Shown: one piece after another, positions 40,829 through 50,931 of the stretch | Layout of the letters: each line of letters starts with the position of its first letter | Numbering within the stretch: the stretch's first letter is position 1 | Assembly: GCA_964247725.1 (NCBI GenBank) | Contig: CAXTVM010000011.1 | Location: 1 to 64,000, forward strand | Origin: Lichenicola sp964247725 | GTDB taxonomy: Bacteria > Pseudomonadota > Alphaproteobacteria > Acetobacterales > Acetobacteraceae | Direction of reading: 5' to 3' | DNA: 64,000 bases | Position numbers and translations under genes: made by a program | Notes under the pieces: generated by a model | Told to the model about the DNA's origin: nothing | Seen by the model: the letters and a program-made list of their open reading frames with translations, nothing else | Database searches by the model: none

Positions 40829-41737
40829 GCGCCAGCCGGCGGCGGCGGCGAGCGAGAGGAAGCCGTCCCGGGTGTGCTTGTAGCTGTCCTCGGTATGGAT
40901 GGTCTCGCCGGCGGCGAAGGCGATGGCGCGGCCGCCGATCCGCACCGTCTGCGCGCCGCGGCTCTGCAGGTGCATCTCGATCCGGCCCTCGTGGATGTTC
41001 CAGACCGCGCGGTGCGCGAACGCGTCCGGGTCGAAGTCGGCCCCGGTCAGCCGGTTCACGTGGCGCAGGATGTTGCGGTTGAACGCCGCGGTGACGCCGG
41101 CCGCGTCGTCATAGGCCGGGATCATCGTCGCCGGGTCCTTGCGCAGGTCGGTGCCGACGACGAAGGCGGGCGCATCGGTGTGCGACAGCGTATCCCGCAC
41201 GCCGCGCAGGAACCGCACCACCAGCGGCGGCCGGAAGTTGCCGATGGTCGAGCCGGGGAAGAAGCCGAACGCCGGCCGGCCGCGTACCGCGTCCGGCAGC
41301 ACGAGCGGCAGCAGGAAGTCGGCGGCGATCGTGCGGACATCGAGCCCCGGATGGCTCGCGCGCATGCGGTCCGCGATCGCCGCCAGCGCCGCCGGGGCGA
41401 TGTCGACCGGCACGTAGGCGCCGAAGCGTCCGGTCCCGGCGTCGAGCAACCGCGCCGCCTTGGCCTCGTCGGATGCGCCGTACTCGACGAGTGCGGCGCC
41501 GTCCGGGGCCTGCGACGCGATCTGGGCGGCATGCCGGTCCAGCAGCGCCAACTCGGCGCGGGTCACGTAGTATTCCGGCAGCTGGGTGATGCGGCCGAAC
41601 AGCGCGCAGCCGGCCTCGTCGTAGAACAGCCGGGCGGGCAGCGCCTTCTGCGGCTGCGACAGCGCGGCCACGATCTCGTCGGTCACGGCATCGGTCGCGA
41701 GCCGGACCAGGCCGGCGGCGGGGCTGTCGTCGGGCAT
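40769..41737 (-). CDS. egtD: L-histidine N-alpha-methyltransferase EgtD
   Basis: This is the first enzyme of ergothioneine synthesis: it trimethylates histidine with three S-adenosylmethionine to hercynine. The 322 residues show ITQLPEYYVTRAELALL, the SAM loop LVEYGASDEAKAARLLDAG, GFFPGSTIGNF, IPAYDDAAGVTAAFNRNIL and HTEDSYKHTRDGF, all EgtD marks. It follows egtB by 31 bp on the minus strand. The two genes cover methylation and C-S bond formation; EgtA, EgtC and EgtE are not in the window. Confidence 0.93.
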   Translation of the reverse strand: MPDDSPAAGLVRLATDAVTDEIVAALSQPQKALPARLFYDEAGCALFGRITQLPEYYVTRAELALLDRHAAQIASQAPDGAALVEYGASDEAKAARLLDAGTGRFGAYVPVDIAPAALAAIADRMRASHPGLDVRTIAADFLLPLVLPDAVRGRPAFGFFPGSTIGNFRPPLVVRFLRGVRDTLSHTDAPAFVVGTDLRKDPATMIPAYDDAAGVTAAFNRNILRHVNRLTGADFDPDAFAHRAVWNIHEGRIEMHLQSRGAQTVRIGGRAIAFAAGETIHTEDSYKHTRDGFLSLAAAAGWRSAGFWTDPLGLFGMHLLRG

Positions 41738-41768
41738 TCGGCCAAGCGTCCAGTTCAGACGGGTGCGG

Positions 41769-42983
41769 TCACAGGTCCCGGGCCAGGCGCAGGCCCGTCA
41801 CCTGCCAGCGCTTGTCGGGCTGGAAGAAGTTGCGGTAGCTGGCGCGGGCATGGCCGGGCGGCGTCGCGAACGAGCTGCCGCGCAGCACCATCTGGTTGAT
41901 CATGAACTTGCCGTTGTACTCGCCGACCGCCCCGGGCGGCGCCCGGAACCCGGGATAGGCCAGGTAGGCGCTGTTGGTCCACTGCCAGGCGTGGCCTTGG
42001 AACTCCGGCAGGTCGGCCTGGGCCGCCTCCAGCTCGGCCTCGGTCGGCAGCCGGGCGCCGGCCCAGCGGGCGAACGCGTCGGCCTCGTACCAGCTGACGT
42101 GGCGCACCGGCTGCTCCGGGTCCACCGGCGCCAGCCCGCCGGGCGAGACGCAGAGCCAGCCGTCCGCGCCGTCCGGCCGCCAGTGCAGCGGCGCCTCCCA
42201 CCCCTCCAGGCGCGCCAGCGCGATGCCGTCCGACATCCAGTGCGCGGCGGCGCGGTAGCCGCCGTCGGCCATGAACTCGATCCAGTCGCGGTTGCGCACC
42301 AGCCGGCTGGCCAGCGCGTGCGGCTGCAGCACCTGGTGGTGGCGGGGGAACTCGTTGTCGAAGCCGAAGCCGGCGCCGTTGTGGCCGATGCCGACCAGGC
42401 CGCCGGCGCGCTCCAGGAACCGCGTCGGGCCGGGAGCCGTGGCCGGCGGCCGCCAGCCCGGCAGCACCGCCAGCCCGTCGCCGCGCCAGGCCAGCGGGTT
42501 CTGGGCGAAGCCGTGCAGCATGTCGGTCAGCAGCAGCTCCTGGTGCTGCTGCTCGTGGTGCAGGCCGAGCGTCAGCAGGTCGCGGACGCGGCCGGCCGCG
42601 CCGGCGTCCGCCAGCAGCGCCTCCATGGCGCGGTCGACGTGGGCGCGGTAGCGCCCGACCTCGGCGACGCCGGGTCGGGTGACCAGGCCGCGGCTGCCGC
42701 GCGGATAGCGGGTCCCGGCGCTCTCGTAGTAGGAGTTGAACAGGAAGTTGAAGGCGTCGTCGTAGCCGACATAGTCGGGGTGGTTCGGCTCCAGCACGAA
42801 GCGTTCGAAGAACCAGGTGGTATGGGCGCGATGCCATTTCGCGGGGCTGGCGTCGGCCATCGACTGGATGACCTGGTCCTCCGGCGCCAGGGCGGCGCTC
42901 AGCGCCTCGGTGTGGCCGCGGACCGTGCGGAACGCGTCCAGGACCGGCGACGGCGCCCCGGCCCGCGCTGAAGACTCACCCAT
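41769..42983 (-). CDS. egtB: Ergothioneine sulfoxide synthase EgtB
   Basis: This non-heme iron enzyme joins hercynine to a thiol (gamma-glutamylcysteine or cysteine) with O2. The N-terminal DinB-like half contains SPAKWHRAHTTWFFERFVL and the iron-site helix GLHHEQQHQELLLTDM. The C-terminal FGE/sulfatase-modifying half contains DNEFPRHHQVLQPHALASRL, PVRHVSWYEADAFARWAGAR, RLPTEAELEAA and MVLRGSSFATPPGHARASYR. The ATG at 42983 gives 404 residues, a normal EgtB length, and excludes an upstream frame lying antisense to the next gene. Confidence 0.93.
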   Translation of the reverse strand: MGESSARAGAPSPVLDAFRTVRGHTEALSAALAPEDQVIQSMADASPAKWHRAHTTWFFERFVLEPNHPDYVGYDDAFNFLFNSYYESAGTRYPRGSRGLVTRPGVAEVGRYRAHVDRAMEALLADAGAAGRVRDLLTLGLHHEQQHQELLLTDMLHGFAQNPLAWRGDGLAVLPGWRPPATAPGPTRFLERAGGLVGIGHNGAGFGFDNEFPRHHQVLQPHALASRLVRNRDWIEFMADGGYRAAAHWMSDGIALARLEGWEAPLHWRPDGADGWLCVSPGGLAPVDPEQPVRHVSWYEADAFARWAGARLPTEAELEAAQADLPEFQGHAWQWTNSAYLAYPGFRAPPGAVGEYNGKFMINQMVLRGSSFATPPGHARASYRNFFQPDKRWQVTGLRLARDL

Positions 42984-43195
42984 GACCGCCTTGCCTTCGC
43001 CATCGGATGGGCCCTGCCGCCGGGGGGTCCCGCCCGCTCGTCCCGTCCGCCCGCCGTGCCGCCACCGCGTTGCGGCCGGTGGACAAGCCTCGCGCATGCC
43101 GGTCCGGGGGGCAAGATCCAGCGTCGGCGGGCTGCGCCGCCGGCGGGTCATGCGGTAGAACCGCCGGGATCGCGCCCTTCCGGACGGACCTCGTG

Positions 43196-46100
43196 ATGCA
43201 GCCCCTTCTCCTTCTCGACCGCCGTTTCGCGCCGCTGTTCTGGTGCCAGTTCCTGGCGGCGTTCGGCGACAACCTGCTGCGCAACGCGCTCGGCCTGCTG
43301 GCGCTGTGGTCGCCGGCCGGGGAACGCCAGGGCTGGATGGTGGCCGCGGCGGCCGGCGCATTCGTGGCGCCGTCGATCCTGCTCTCCGGCCTGGGCGGCG
43401 CGCTGGCCGACCGCGGCGACAAGGCGCTGCTGGCGCGCCGGCTGAAGGCGGCCGACATCGCCGTGGCGCTGCTGGCGCTGCTGGCGCTGGCGTCGGGCTC
43501 GCTGCCGCTGCTGTTCGCGAGCCTGGTCGGCGCCGGAGTGGTGGCGGCGCTGTTCGGGCCGGCGAAGTACGCGATCCTGCCGGACCAGCTCGAGCCGGCG
43601 CGGCTGCCGGGCGCCAACGCGCTGGTCGAGGCGGCGACGTTCGCGGCGATCCTGGGCGGGTCGGTGGCGAGCGGGGTGATCCTCGGCACCGGCGCCGGAA
43701 CGGCGGTGCCGCGGCTGGCGATCGGCGCGCTGCTGCTGCTGGCCGCAACGCTGTCCTGGCTGTCGGCGCGCCGGATCCCGCGCCCGCCGGGGGCCGCGTC
43801 GGCGGCGCGCCCGCTCCCGTCGCTGCTGTCCGGCGCGCTGTCGCCGCTGCGCGGGCTGCGGCGCGGGCCGATGCGCCGCGCCGCACTCGGCAACGCCTGG
43901 TTCTGGATGAGCGGCAGCGCGGTGCTGTCGCTGACGCCGGGGCTGGTGCACGCGCTGCCCGGCGGCACGCCGCGCCTGGCCTCGCTCTGCCTGTGCGCGT
44001 TCGCGGCCGGCATCGCCGGCGGCTCGGCGCTGGCCTCGCACCTGAGCGGCGGCCGCATCGTCCTGCTGCTGGCGGCGATGGGTGCAGCCCTGACGGGGCT
44101 GTCGCTGGAGGGCCTGGCCTTGGCGGGGGGCGGCGCGCACGCGCTCTGGCGCCTGCTCGCCCTCCTGGCACTGGCCGCCGCCGGCGGCGGGCTGATCGCG
44201 GTGCCGACGCTGGCGGCGGTGCAGGCGGGGGCAGAGCCCGGCCAGCGCGCCGGCGCCGTCGCCGGCACCAACGTGCTGGCGGCGGCCGGCATGGCGCTGA
44301 CCGCGGCGCTGCTGGTCGCGGCGCAGCGGGCGGGGGTGGGCGAGCTGCGGCTGCTCGGGCTGGTCGGCGCCGCCAGCCTGCTGGCAGCCGCCGCGATGCT
44401 GGCCCGGCTGTGCCCGAACCCGGCCGGCGAGCTGTGCTGGGTGCTGCTGCGGCTGGTCTACCGGGTCGAGCTGCGCGGGGCCGAGCACCTGCCGACCGGC
44501 GCCAGGCCGGCGATCGTGACGCCCAACCACGTCAGCTGGCTCGACGCCACGCTGCTGTTCTCGGTCATGGACCGGCCGCTCTACGCGATCGACGCCGGGG
44601 TCGCCCGGCTGTGGTTCGTGCGGCCGTTCCTGCGCGTGGTCGACGCGGTCGCGGTGGAGGCGGCGCATCCGCTGTCGATGCGGCGGATGATCGAGAGGGT
44701 CCGGACCGGTCGGCCGGCGGTGATCTTCCCCGAGGGCCGCATCGCCAGCACCGGCGGGCTGACGCGGGTGCAGGACGGGGCGGCGATGGCGGCCGAGCGG
44801 GCCGGCGCGCTGATCGTGCCGGCCCGCATCGAGGGGCTGGAGGCGACGGTGTTCTCGCGCCTGACCCGAGCCCAGGTCCGCCGCCGGCTGTTCCCGCGCG
44901 TGCGGCTGACGATCCTGCCGGGACGCACGCTGGCGGTGCGCGCCGGCCTGGCCGGTCGGCGGCGCCGCGAGGCGGCGGCCCGCGCGCTGCAGGACCTGAT
45001 GGCGGAGACGGTGTTCGCCACCACAGACACCGGCATGACCCTGTTCGAGGCGGTGACGCAGGCGGGGCGCCGGCACGGCATGGGGCGGATCGCGGTGACG
45101 GACCCGGTCCGCGGCAGCCTCAGCTACCGCAAGCTGCTGGCCGGCGCCGCGGTGCTGGGTGCCAGGCTGCGGCCGCATGCCGGCGCCGGCGGGCGGATCG
45201 GCCTGATGCTGCCGACCGCCAACGCCGCCGCCGCCTGCCTGCTGGGGTGCGCCTCGGCCGGGATCGTGCCGGTGATGCTGAACCCGCGCGGCGGGCTCTC
45301 GGCGCTGCGCGCTGCGATCGCGGCCACCGGCTTCACCACGCTGGTCACCTCGCGGGCGCTGGTGGCCAAGGCCCGCATCGAGCCGGTGCTGGCGGCGCTG
45401 GCGGGCGAGGTGGCGATCCTCTACCTGGAGGACCTGGGCGTGCGGTGGCCGGAGCGGCTGCGCGGCCTGCTGCGCCGCGGCCGGCCGCTTAGCCCCGGCA
45501 CCGATCCGGACCAGGCCGCCGTGGTGATGATGACGTCCGGCACCTCGGGCCTGCCGAAGGGGGTGGTGCTGAGCCACCGCAATATCCTGGCCAACATCGC
45601 CCAGGTGGCGGCGGTGATCGATTTCGGGCCGGCCGACCGCATCCTGAACGTGCTGCCGGTGTTCCACGCCTTCGGGCTGACCGCGGGGACCGTGCTGCCG
45701 CTGGTGCACGGCGTGCCGGTGTTCCTGTACCCGTCGCCGCTCGACTACCGCAGCATCCCGGCGGTGGCCTCGGCCTGGCGGCCGACCGCGATGTTCGGCA
45801 CCAACAGCTTCCTGTCCGGCTACGCGCGCACCGCGCACCCGAGCGACTTCGCTAGCCTGCGCCTGCTGGTCGCCGGCGCCGAGCCGGTGACCGGCTGGAC
45901 CCGGCGGATCTGGAACGAGCGCTTCGGCCTGCGCGTGCTGGAGGGCTACGGGCTCACCGAGGCGGCGCCGGTGCTGGCGCTGAACACGCCGCTCTCCAAC
46001 CGCGACGGCACCGTCGGCCGGCTGTTGCCGGGCCTCTGCACGCGGCTGGCGCCGGTGGAGGGGATGGACCCGGAGGGAGGCAGGACCGGGCGGCTGCTGG

Positions 46101-46570
46101 TGTCGGGGCCGAACGTGATGCTGGGCTACCTGCGGGCCGACGCGCCCGGCGTGCTGCAGCCGCCCCCCGACGGCTGGCACGACAGCGGCGACATCGTGCA
46201 GGTCTCGGCGGCGGACGGGCATGTCAGCATCCGCGGCCGCGCCGCGCGCTTCGCCAAGATCGCCGGCGAGATGGTGTCGCTGGCGCTGCTGGAGCGGGTC
46301 GCGGGCGAGCTGTGGCCGGACGCGGTGGCGGTGGCGGTGGCGGTGGCCGACCCGCGCAAGGGCGAGCGCATCGTGCTGCTGACCGACCGCGCCGACGCCA
46401 CCCGCTCGGCGTTCCTGGCGCAGGCGCGGCTGCAGCACCTGCCGGAGGTGGCGCTGCCGTCGGAGCTGCGGGTGGCGGCGGCGCTGCCGCTGCTGGGCTC
46501 GGGCAAGCCCGACGTCATGGAGGCGACCCGGCTGGTGCAGGCGGGGACGATCGGGGCGCGGGCGGCGTGA
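43196..46570 (+). CDS. MFS-PlsC-AMP-ligase fusion (Aas/LplT-like phospholipid acyltransferase)
   Basis: A 1124-residue inner-membrane protein with three parts. Residues 1-410 form an LplT-like major-facilitator transporter with about 12 hydrophobic segments (FWCQFLAAFGDNLLRNALG). Residues 425-600 are a PlsC acyltransferase with NHVSWLD and FPEGR. Residues 620-1120 are an adenylate-forming ligase with MMTSGTSGLPKGVVLSHRN, EGYGLTEAAPV and WHDSGD. The parts match lysophospholipid flipping, fatty-acid activation and re-acylation. E. coli has lplT and aas as separate genes, so the threefold fusion is a lineage trait. The start is ATG 43196, with a GTG 3 bp earlier also possible. Confidence 0.92.
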   Translation: MQPLLLLDRRFAPLFWCQFLAAFGDNLLRNALGLLALWSPAGERQGWMVAAAAGAFVAPSILLSGLGGALADRGDKALLARRLKAADIAVALLALLALASGSLPLLFASLVGAGVVAALFGPAKYAILPDQLEPARLPGANALVEAATFAAILGGSVASGVILGTGAGTAVPRLAIGALLLLAATLSWLSARRIPRPPGAASAARPLPSLLSGALSPLRGLRRGPMRRAALGNAWFWMSGSAVLSLTPGLVHALPGGTPRLASLCLCAFAAGIAGGSALASHLSGGRIVLLLAAMGAALTGLSLEGLALAGGGAHALWRLLALLALAAAGGGLIAVPTLAAVQAGAEPGQRAGAVAGTNVLAAAGMALTAALLVAAQRAGVGELRLLGLVGAASLLAAAAMLARLCPNPAGELCWVLLRLVYRVELRGAEHLPTGARPAIVTPNHVSWLDATLLFSVMDRPLYAIDAGVARLWFVRPFLRVVDAVAVEAAHPLSMRRMIERVRTGRPAVIFPEGRIASTGGLTRVQDGAAMAAERAGALIVPARIEGLEATVFSRLTRAQVRRRLFPRVRLTILPGRTLAVRAGLAGRRRREAAARALQDLMAETVFATTDTGMTLFEAVTQAGRRHGMGRIAVTDPVRGSLSYRKLLAGAAVLGARLRPHAGAGGRIGLMLPTANAAAACLLGCASAGIVPVMLNPRGGLSALRAAIAATGFTTLVTSRALVAKARIEPVLAALAGEVAILYLEDLGVRWPERLRGLLRRGRPLSPGTDPDQAAVVMMTSGTSGLPKGVVLSHRNILANIAQVAAVIDFGPADRILNVLPVFHAFGLTAGTVLPLVHGVPVFLYPSPLDYRSIPAVASAWRPTAMFGTNSFLSGYARTAHPSDFASLRLLVAGAEPVTGWTRRIWNERFGLRVLEGYGLTEAAPVLALNTPLSNRDGTVGRLLPGLCTRLAPVEGMDPEGGRTGRLLVSGPNVMLGYLRADAPGVLQPPPDGWHDSGDIVQVSAADGHVSIRGRAARFAKIAGEMVSLALLERVAGELWPDAVAVAVAVADPRKGERIVLLTDRADATRSAFLAQARLQHLPEVALPSELRVAAALPLLGSGKPDVMEATRLVQAGTIGARAA

Positions 46571-46572
46571 GG

Positions 46573-46747
46573 GGAGGGCCAGGGCGCTGCCCTGGACCCG
46601 TTGGGGCCGTCACGCAAAGCGTGGCGCACGACAGCCCCAAACCCCGATCCGTAAGAAGATATCCCGTGTGTGGAGGTATGACCTTAACGAATCGGGGCCT
46701 GGGGCCCGCGGCCCCAGTGGGGTCCAGGGGCAAAGCCCCTGGCCTTC

Positions 46748-46750
<3 letters not shown>
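46573..46750. repeat. Compound palindromic repeat, copy 7 (long subtype)
   Basis: This copy is in the same orientation as copy 1 and shares the GTCACGCAAAGCGTG / GCGCACGAC insertion with the copy at 16151. Its last three bases (CTA on the plus strand) are the TAG stop codon of the aldo/keto reductase gene, so the repeat ends that protein. It separates the convergent ligase and reductase genes and could serve as a two-way terminator. Confidence 0.9.
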
Positions 46751-47773
<1,023 letters not shown>

Positions 47774-47905
47774 GCGTGACTCCGGGGATGGGTTGCCGTC
47801 GGGACCCTCCGATGAACGCGCCGAAGCGTGATCGGCTCCCGGCGGACCTCCGGCCGTGCGCGCCGCGTTCGATCGGCGCCAAGAACCCTGAAAGGGAGAC
47901 CGACG

Positions 47906-49075
47906 ATGCGCGCCCTATGCTGGAACGCCAAGAACGACATCCGCTGCGAGACCGTGCCGGACCCCTCGATCGAGGACCGTCGCGACGTCATCCTGCGGGT
48001 CACGAGCTGCGCCATCTGCGGCTCCGACCTGCACCTCATGGATGGGCAGATGCCCACCATGGAGCGGGGCGACGTGCTCGGCCACGAGTTCATGGGCGAG
48101 GTGGTCGAGGTCGGCAGCCCCGACCACGTGCTTAAGAAGGGCGACCGCGTGGTGGTGCCGTTCAACATCAACTGCGGCCAGTGCCGCATGTGCAAGATGG
48201 GCAACTGGGCGTCATGCCTGGTCTCGAACCGCAACGGCGCCATGGCGGCGAAGATGTTCGGCTACCCCACCGCCGGGCTGTTCGGCTACTCGCACCTGAC
48301 CGGCGGCTATGCCGGCGGGCAGGCCGAGTACGTGCGGGTGCCGATGGCGGACGTGGGGCCGATGAAGGTACCCGAGGGCATGACCGACGAGCAGGCGCTG
48401 TTCCTCAGCGACATCCTGCCGACCGGCTGGCAGGCGATGGCCTACTGCGACCTGCAGGGCGGCGAGACGGTCGCCATCTGGGGCGCCGGGCCGGTGGGGC
48501 TGTTCGCGATCAAGTCCGCCGTGGTGATGAAGGCCGGGCGGATCGTCGCCATCGAGACAGTGCCCGAGCGCATCGCGATGGCCCGGACCGCCGGCGCCAC
48601 CGACGTCATCGACCCCTCGACGGAGGACGTGATGGAGCGCTTGCGGGAGATCACCGGCGGCCAGGGCCCGGACTGCGTGGTCGACTGCGTCGGCATGGAG
48701 GCAAGCGCTCATCACGGCCTTCTGGGCGCGCTGAGCCGGGTGCAGGAGAAGCTGACCGCGACGGAGCGTCCGTACGCGCTGGAGCAGATGATCCAGGCGG
48801 TGCGGCCGAGCGGCACCGTGTCGGTGCCCGGCGTGTACTCCGGGCCGATCCCGGTGAACATGGCGGCCGTGGTGCAGAAGGGGTTGGTCATCCGCACCGG
48901 ACAGACTCACGTGAAGCGCTACCTGGAGCCGCTGACCAAGCTGATCCAGGACGGCACCATCGATCCCACCTTCCTGATCACGCACCGCTCCAGCAACCTC
49001 GAGGACGGGCCGGAACTCTACAGGACCTTCCGCGACAAGGCGGACGGCTGCGTGAAGGTCGTCTTCAACCTCTGA
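47906..49075 (+). CDS. Zinc-dependent alcohol dehydrogenase (COG1063)
   Basis: This 389-residue medium-chain dehydrogenase has the catalytic zinc motif CAICGSDLHLMDG and GHEFMGEVVEVG. The four-Cys structural zinc site is CGQCRMCKMGNWASC. The Rossmann motif is VAIWGAGPVGLFAIKSAV, with an acidic residue after it (AIETVPERI) favouring NAD. It resembles the glutathione-independent formaldehyde dehydrogenase-like group, but the substrate is unproven. AAAGGGAGA lies 6 bp before the ATG. It is divergent from the aldo/keto reductase. Confidence 0.92.
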   Translation: MRALCWNAKNDIRCETVPDPSIEDRRDVILRVTSCAICGSDLHLMDGQMPTMERGDVLGHEFMGEVVEVGSPDHVLKKGDRVVVPFNINCGQCRMCKMGNWASCLVSNRNGAMAAKMFGYPTAGLFGYSHLTGGYAGGQAEYVRVPMADVGPMKVPEGMTDEQALFLSDILPTGWQAMAYCDLQGGETVAIWGAGPVGLFAIKSAVVMKAGRIVAIETVPERIAMARTAGATDVIDPSTEDVMERLREITGGQGPDCVVDCVGMEASAHHGLLGALSRVQEKLTATERPYALEQMIQAVRPSGTVSVPGVYSGPIPVNMAAVVQKGLVIRTGQTHVKRYLEPLTKLIQDGTIDPTFLITHRSSNLEDGPELYRTFRDKADGCVKVVFNL

Positions 49076-49175
49076 GGCGCCTGCTACCGGGGTGTCGTTG
49101 TCGGGATCCGGGCGCGCGGTCTAGACAGGGAGGGGACCATCCATCCCCTGCCCTTCGTCCGTCCGGAGACCATCC

Positions 49176-50855
49176 TTGCCACGACATCCCGTCTCCCCGC
49201 GGCGCGCCCTGCTGGCCGCGCTGCCCGTCCTGCTGACACCCATCCTGCTAACGACGGCCGGCGCAGTTTCCGCCCGCGCCGCGGACGACGCCACGGTCGC
49301 GATCGCGGACAAGTCGCCGCCGAAGTCGCCGCACTTCGTGCCGACGCAGAAGGTCTCGGACGGCTCCGTCACGGTGCGCGGCCAGAGGATCGACTACCAG
49401 GCGGTGGCAGGCACGCTGGTGGTGCATCCCAAGGGCTGGGACGATTCCGATCCCGATACCCGTCCCGACAGCAAGAACCCGGACGCCGAGGCTGCGATGT
49501 TCTACGTCGCCTACTTCAAGAAGAACGTGCGGCCGGAAGCACGGCCGATCACCTTCGTCTACAACGGCGGCCCGGGCTCCTCGACGGTCTGGCTGCACAT
49601 GGGGGCGTTCGGTCCGCGCCGCATCGTCACCGCCGACGACACCCATACCCCGGCGGCGCCCTACCAGGTAGTCAACAACGACGACAGCCTGCTGGACGCG
49701 ACCGACCTAGTCTTCATCGACGCGCCGGGCACCGGCTTCGGCCGGATCGAGGGCCGGGACAAGGAAAAGTCGTTCTACGGCACCGATCCGGATGCGGCCG
49801 CCTTCACCAGCTTCATCGCCCAGTTCCTGGGGCGGTACGGGCGCTACAACTCGCCGAAATACCTGTTCGGCGAGAGCTACGGCACCACCCGCTCGGCGAT
49901 CCTGGCGCACGAGCTGCAGCAGGAGAAGAACGTCGATCTGAACGGCGTCATGCTGCTGTCGCAGATCCTGAACTACGACAACAGCATCGACGGGCCGCAA
50001 TACAATCCGAGCAACGACCTGCCCTACGTGCTGGCGCTGCCGAGCTTCGCCGCCACCGCCTTCTACCACCACAAGCTGGCCAGCCCGCCGGCCGACCTGC
50101 GGCACTTCCTGGACGAGGTCGAGCACTTCGCGCTGACCGACTACACCGCGGCGCTGGCCCGAGGCACCGCGCTGTCGGACGCCGACCGTGACCGCATCGC
50201 CGGCAAGCTGCACGACTATATCGGGCTGCCGGTCGACTACCTCCGCAAGGCCGACTTGCGCGTGAACGGCGGCGACTTCGAGCAGACCCTGCTCGGCGAC
50301 CAGGCGCTGGACACCGGCCGGCTCGACAGCCGGTTCTCCGGCCCGGCGATGGACCCGCTGGGCGAGCGGCCGGACTACGATCCGCAGGGTGCGGCGATGT
50401 CGTCCGCCTACGTGGCGGCGTTCAACGACTACGCCCGCAAGGTCCTGCACTACGGCGATGCCGGCGGCGACGGCTGGATGGAGTACAAGGTCAGCGCCAA
50501 CAACATCGGCATCTGGACCTTCACCCACCAGCCGCCCGATGCGCCGCGTCCGGTGCGCGGCGCGCCGAACGTGCTGCCCGACCTGGCGGCGGCGCTCAAA
50601 TACGACCCGCGGCTGCGGGTCCAGCTCAACCAGGGCTACTTCGACCTCGGCACGCCATACTTCGAGGGCGTGTTCGAGATGCGCCACCTGGCCGTCCCGA
50701 CGAACCTCGCCGCCAACGTCGAGATCCGGCAATACCAGTCGGGGCACATGGTCTATGCCCATGCGGACGCCCTGCGGCAGCTGCACGACAACTCGGCCGA
50801 CTTCATCCGCCGCACCGACAACCTGGCCGGGGCGCCGGCGCCGCAGGCGAGATAG
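49176..50855 (+). CDS. Secreted S10-family serine carboxypeptidase
   Basis: A 559-residue exported peptidase. The signal peptide has SPRRALLAALPVLLTPILL. The S10 marks are FVYNGGPGSSTVWLHMGAFG (oxyanion hole, about residues 127-146), the nucleophile motif LFGESYGTTR with Ser234, the catalytic Asp490 in GYFDLGTPYF and His524 in SGHMVYA. The start is a TTG with GGAGA 7 bp upstream; no better start precedes the signal peptide. It removes C-terminal residues from peptides at acidic pH in the periplasm. It is convergent with the GT41 gene across a palindrome. Confidence 0.9.
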   Translation: MPRHPVSPRRALLAALPVLLTPILLTTAGAVSARAADDATVAIADKSPPKSPHFVPTQKVSDGSVTVRGQRIDYQAVAGTLVVHPKGWDDSDPDTRPDSKNPDAEAAMFYVAYFKKNVRPEARPITFVYNGGPGSSTVWLHMGAFGPRRIVTADDTHTPAAPYQVVNNDDSLLDATDLVFIDAPGTGFGRIEGRDKEKSFYGTDPDAAAFTSFIAQFLGRYGRYNSPKYLFGESYGTTRSAILAHELQQEKNVDLNGVMLLSQILNYDNSIDGPQYNPSNDLPYVLALPSFAATAFYHHKLASPPADLRHFLDEVEHFALTDYTAALARGTALSDADRDRIAGKLHDYIGLPVDYLRKADLRVNGGDFEQTLLGDQALDTGRLDSRFSGPAMDPLGERPDYDPQGAAMSSAYVAAFNDYARKVLHYGDAGGDGWMEYKVSANNIGIWTFTHQPPDAPRPVRGAPNVLPDLAAALKYDPRLRVQLNQGYFDLGTPYFEGVFEMRHLAVPTNLAANVEIRQYQSGHMVYAHADALRQLHDNSADFIRRTDNLAGAPAPQAR

Positions 50856-50868
50856 CCGGACCCGGCGT

Positions 50869-50931
50869 CTAGTTGTCTTGCGAGCATCTTCATCCGATCG
50901 AACGAGTCCGTTCGATCGGATGATGCTCTAG
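50869..50931. repeat. CTAG-bounded dispersed repeat, copy 2 (inverted)
   Basis: This 63-bp element is the inverted counterpart of 39066-39133. It holds a perfect stem CATCCGATCGAAC / GTTCGATCGGATG (50891-50903 and 50910-50922) around a 6-base loop. It separates the convergent carboxypeptidase and GT41 genes, and its final CTA is the TAG stop codon of the GT41 gene. A bidirectional terminator role is likely. Confidence 0.88.
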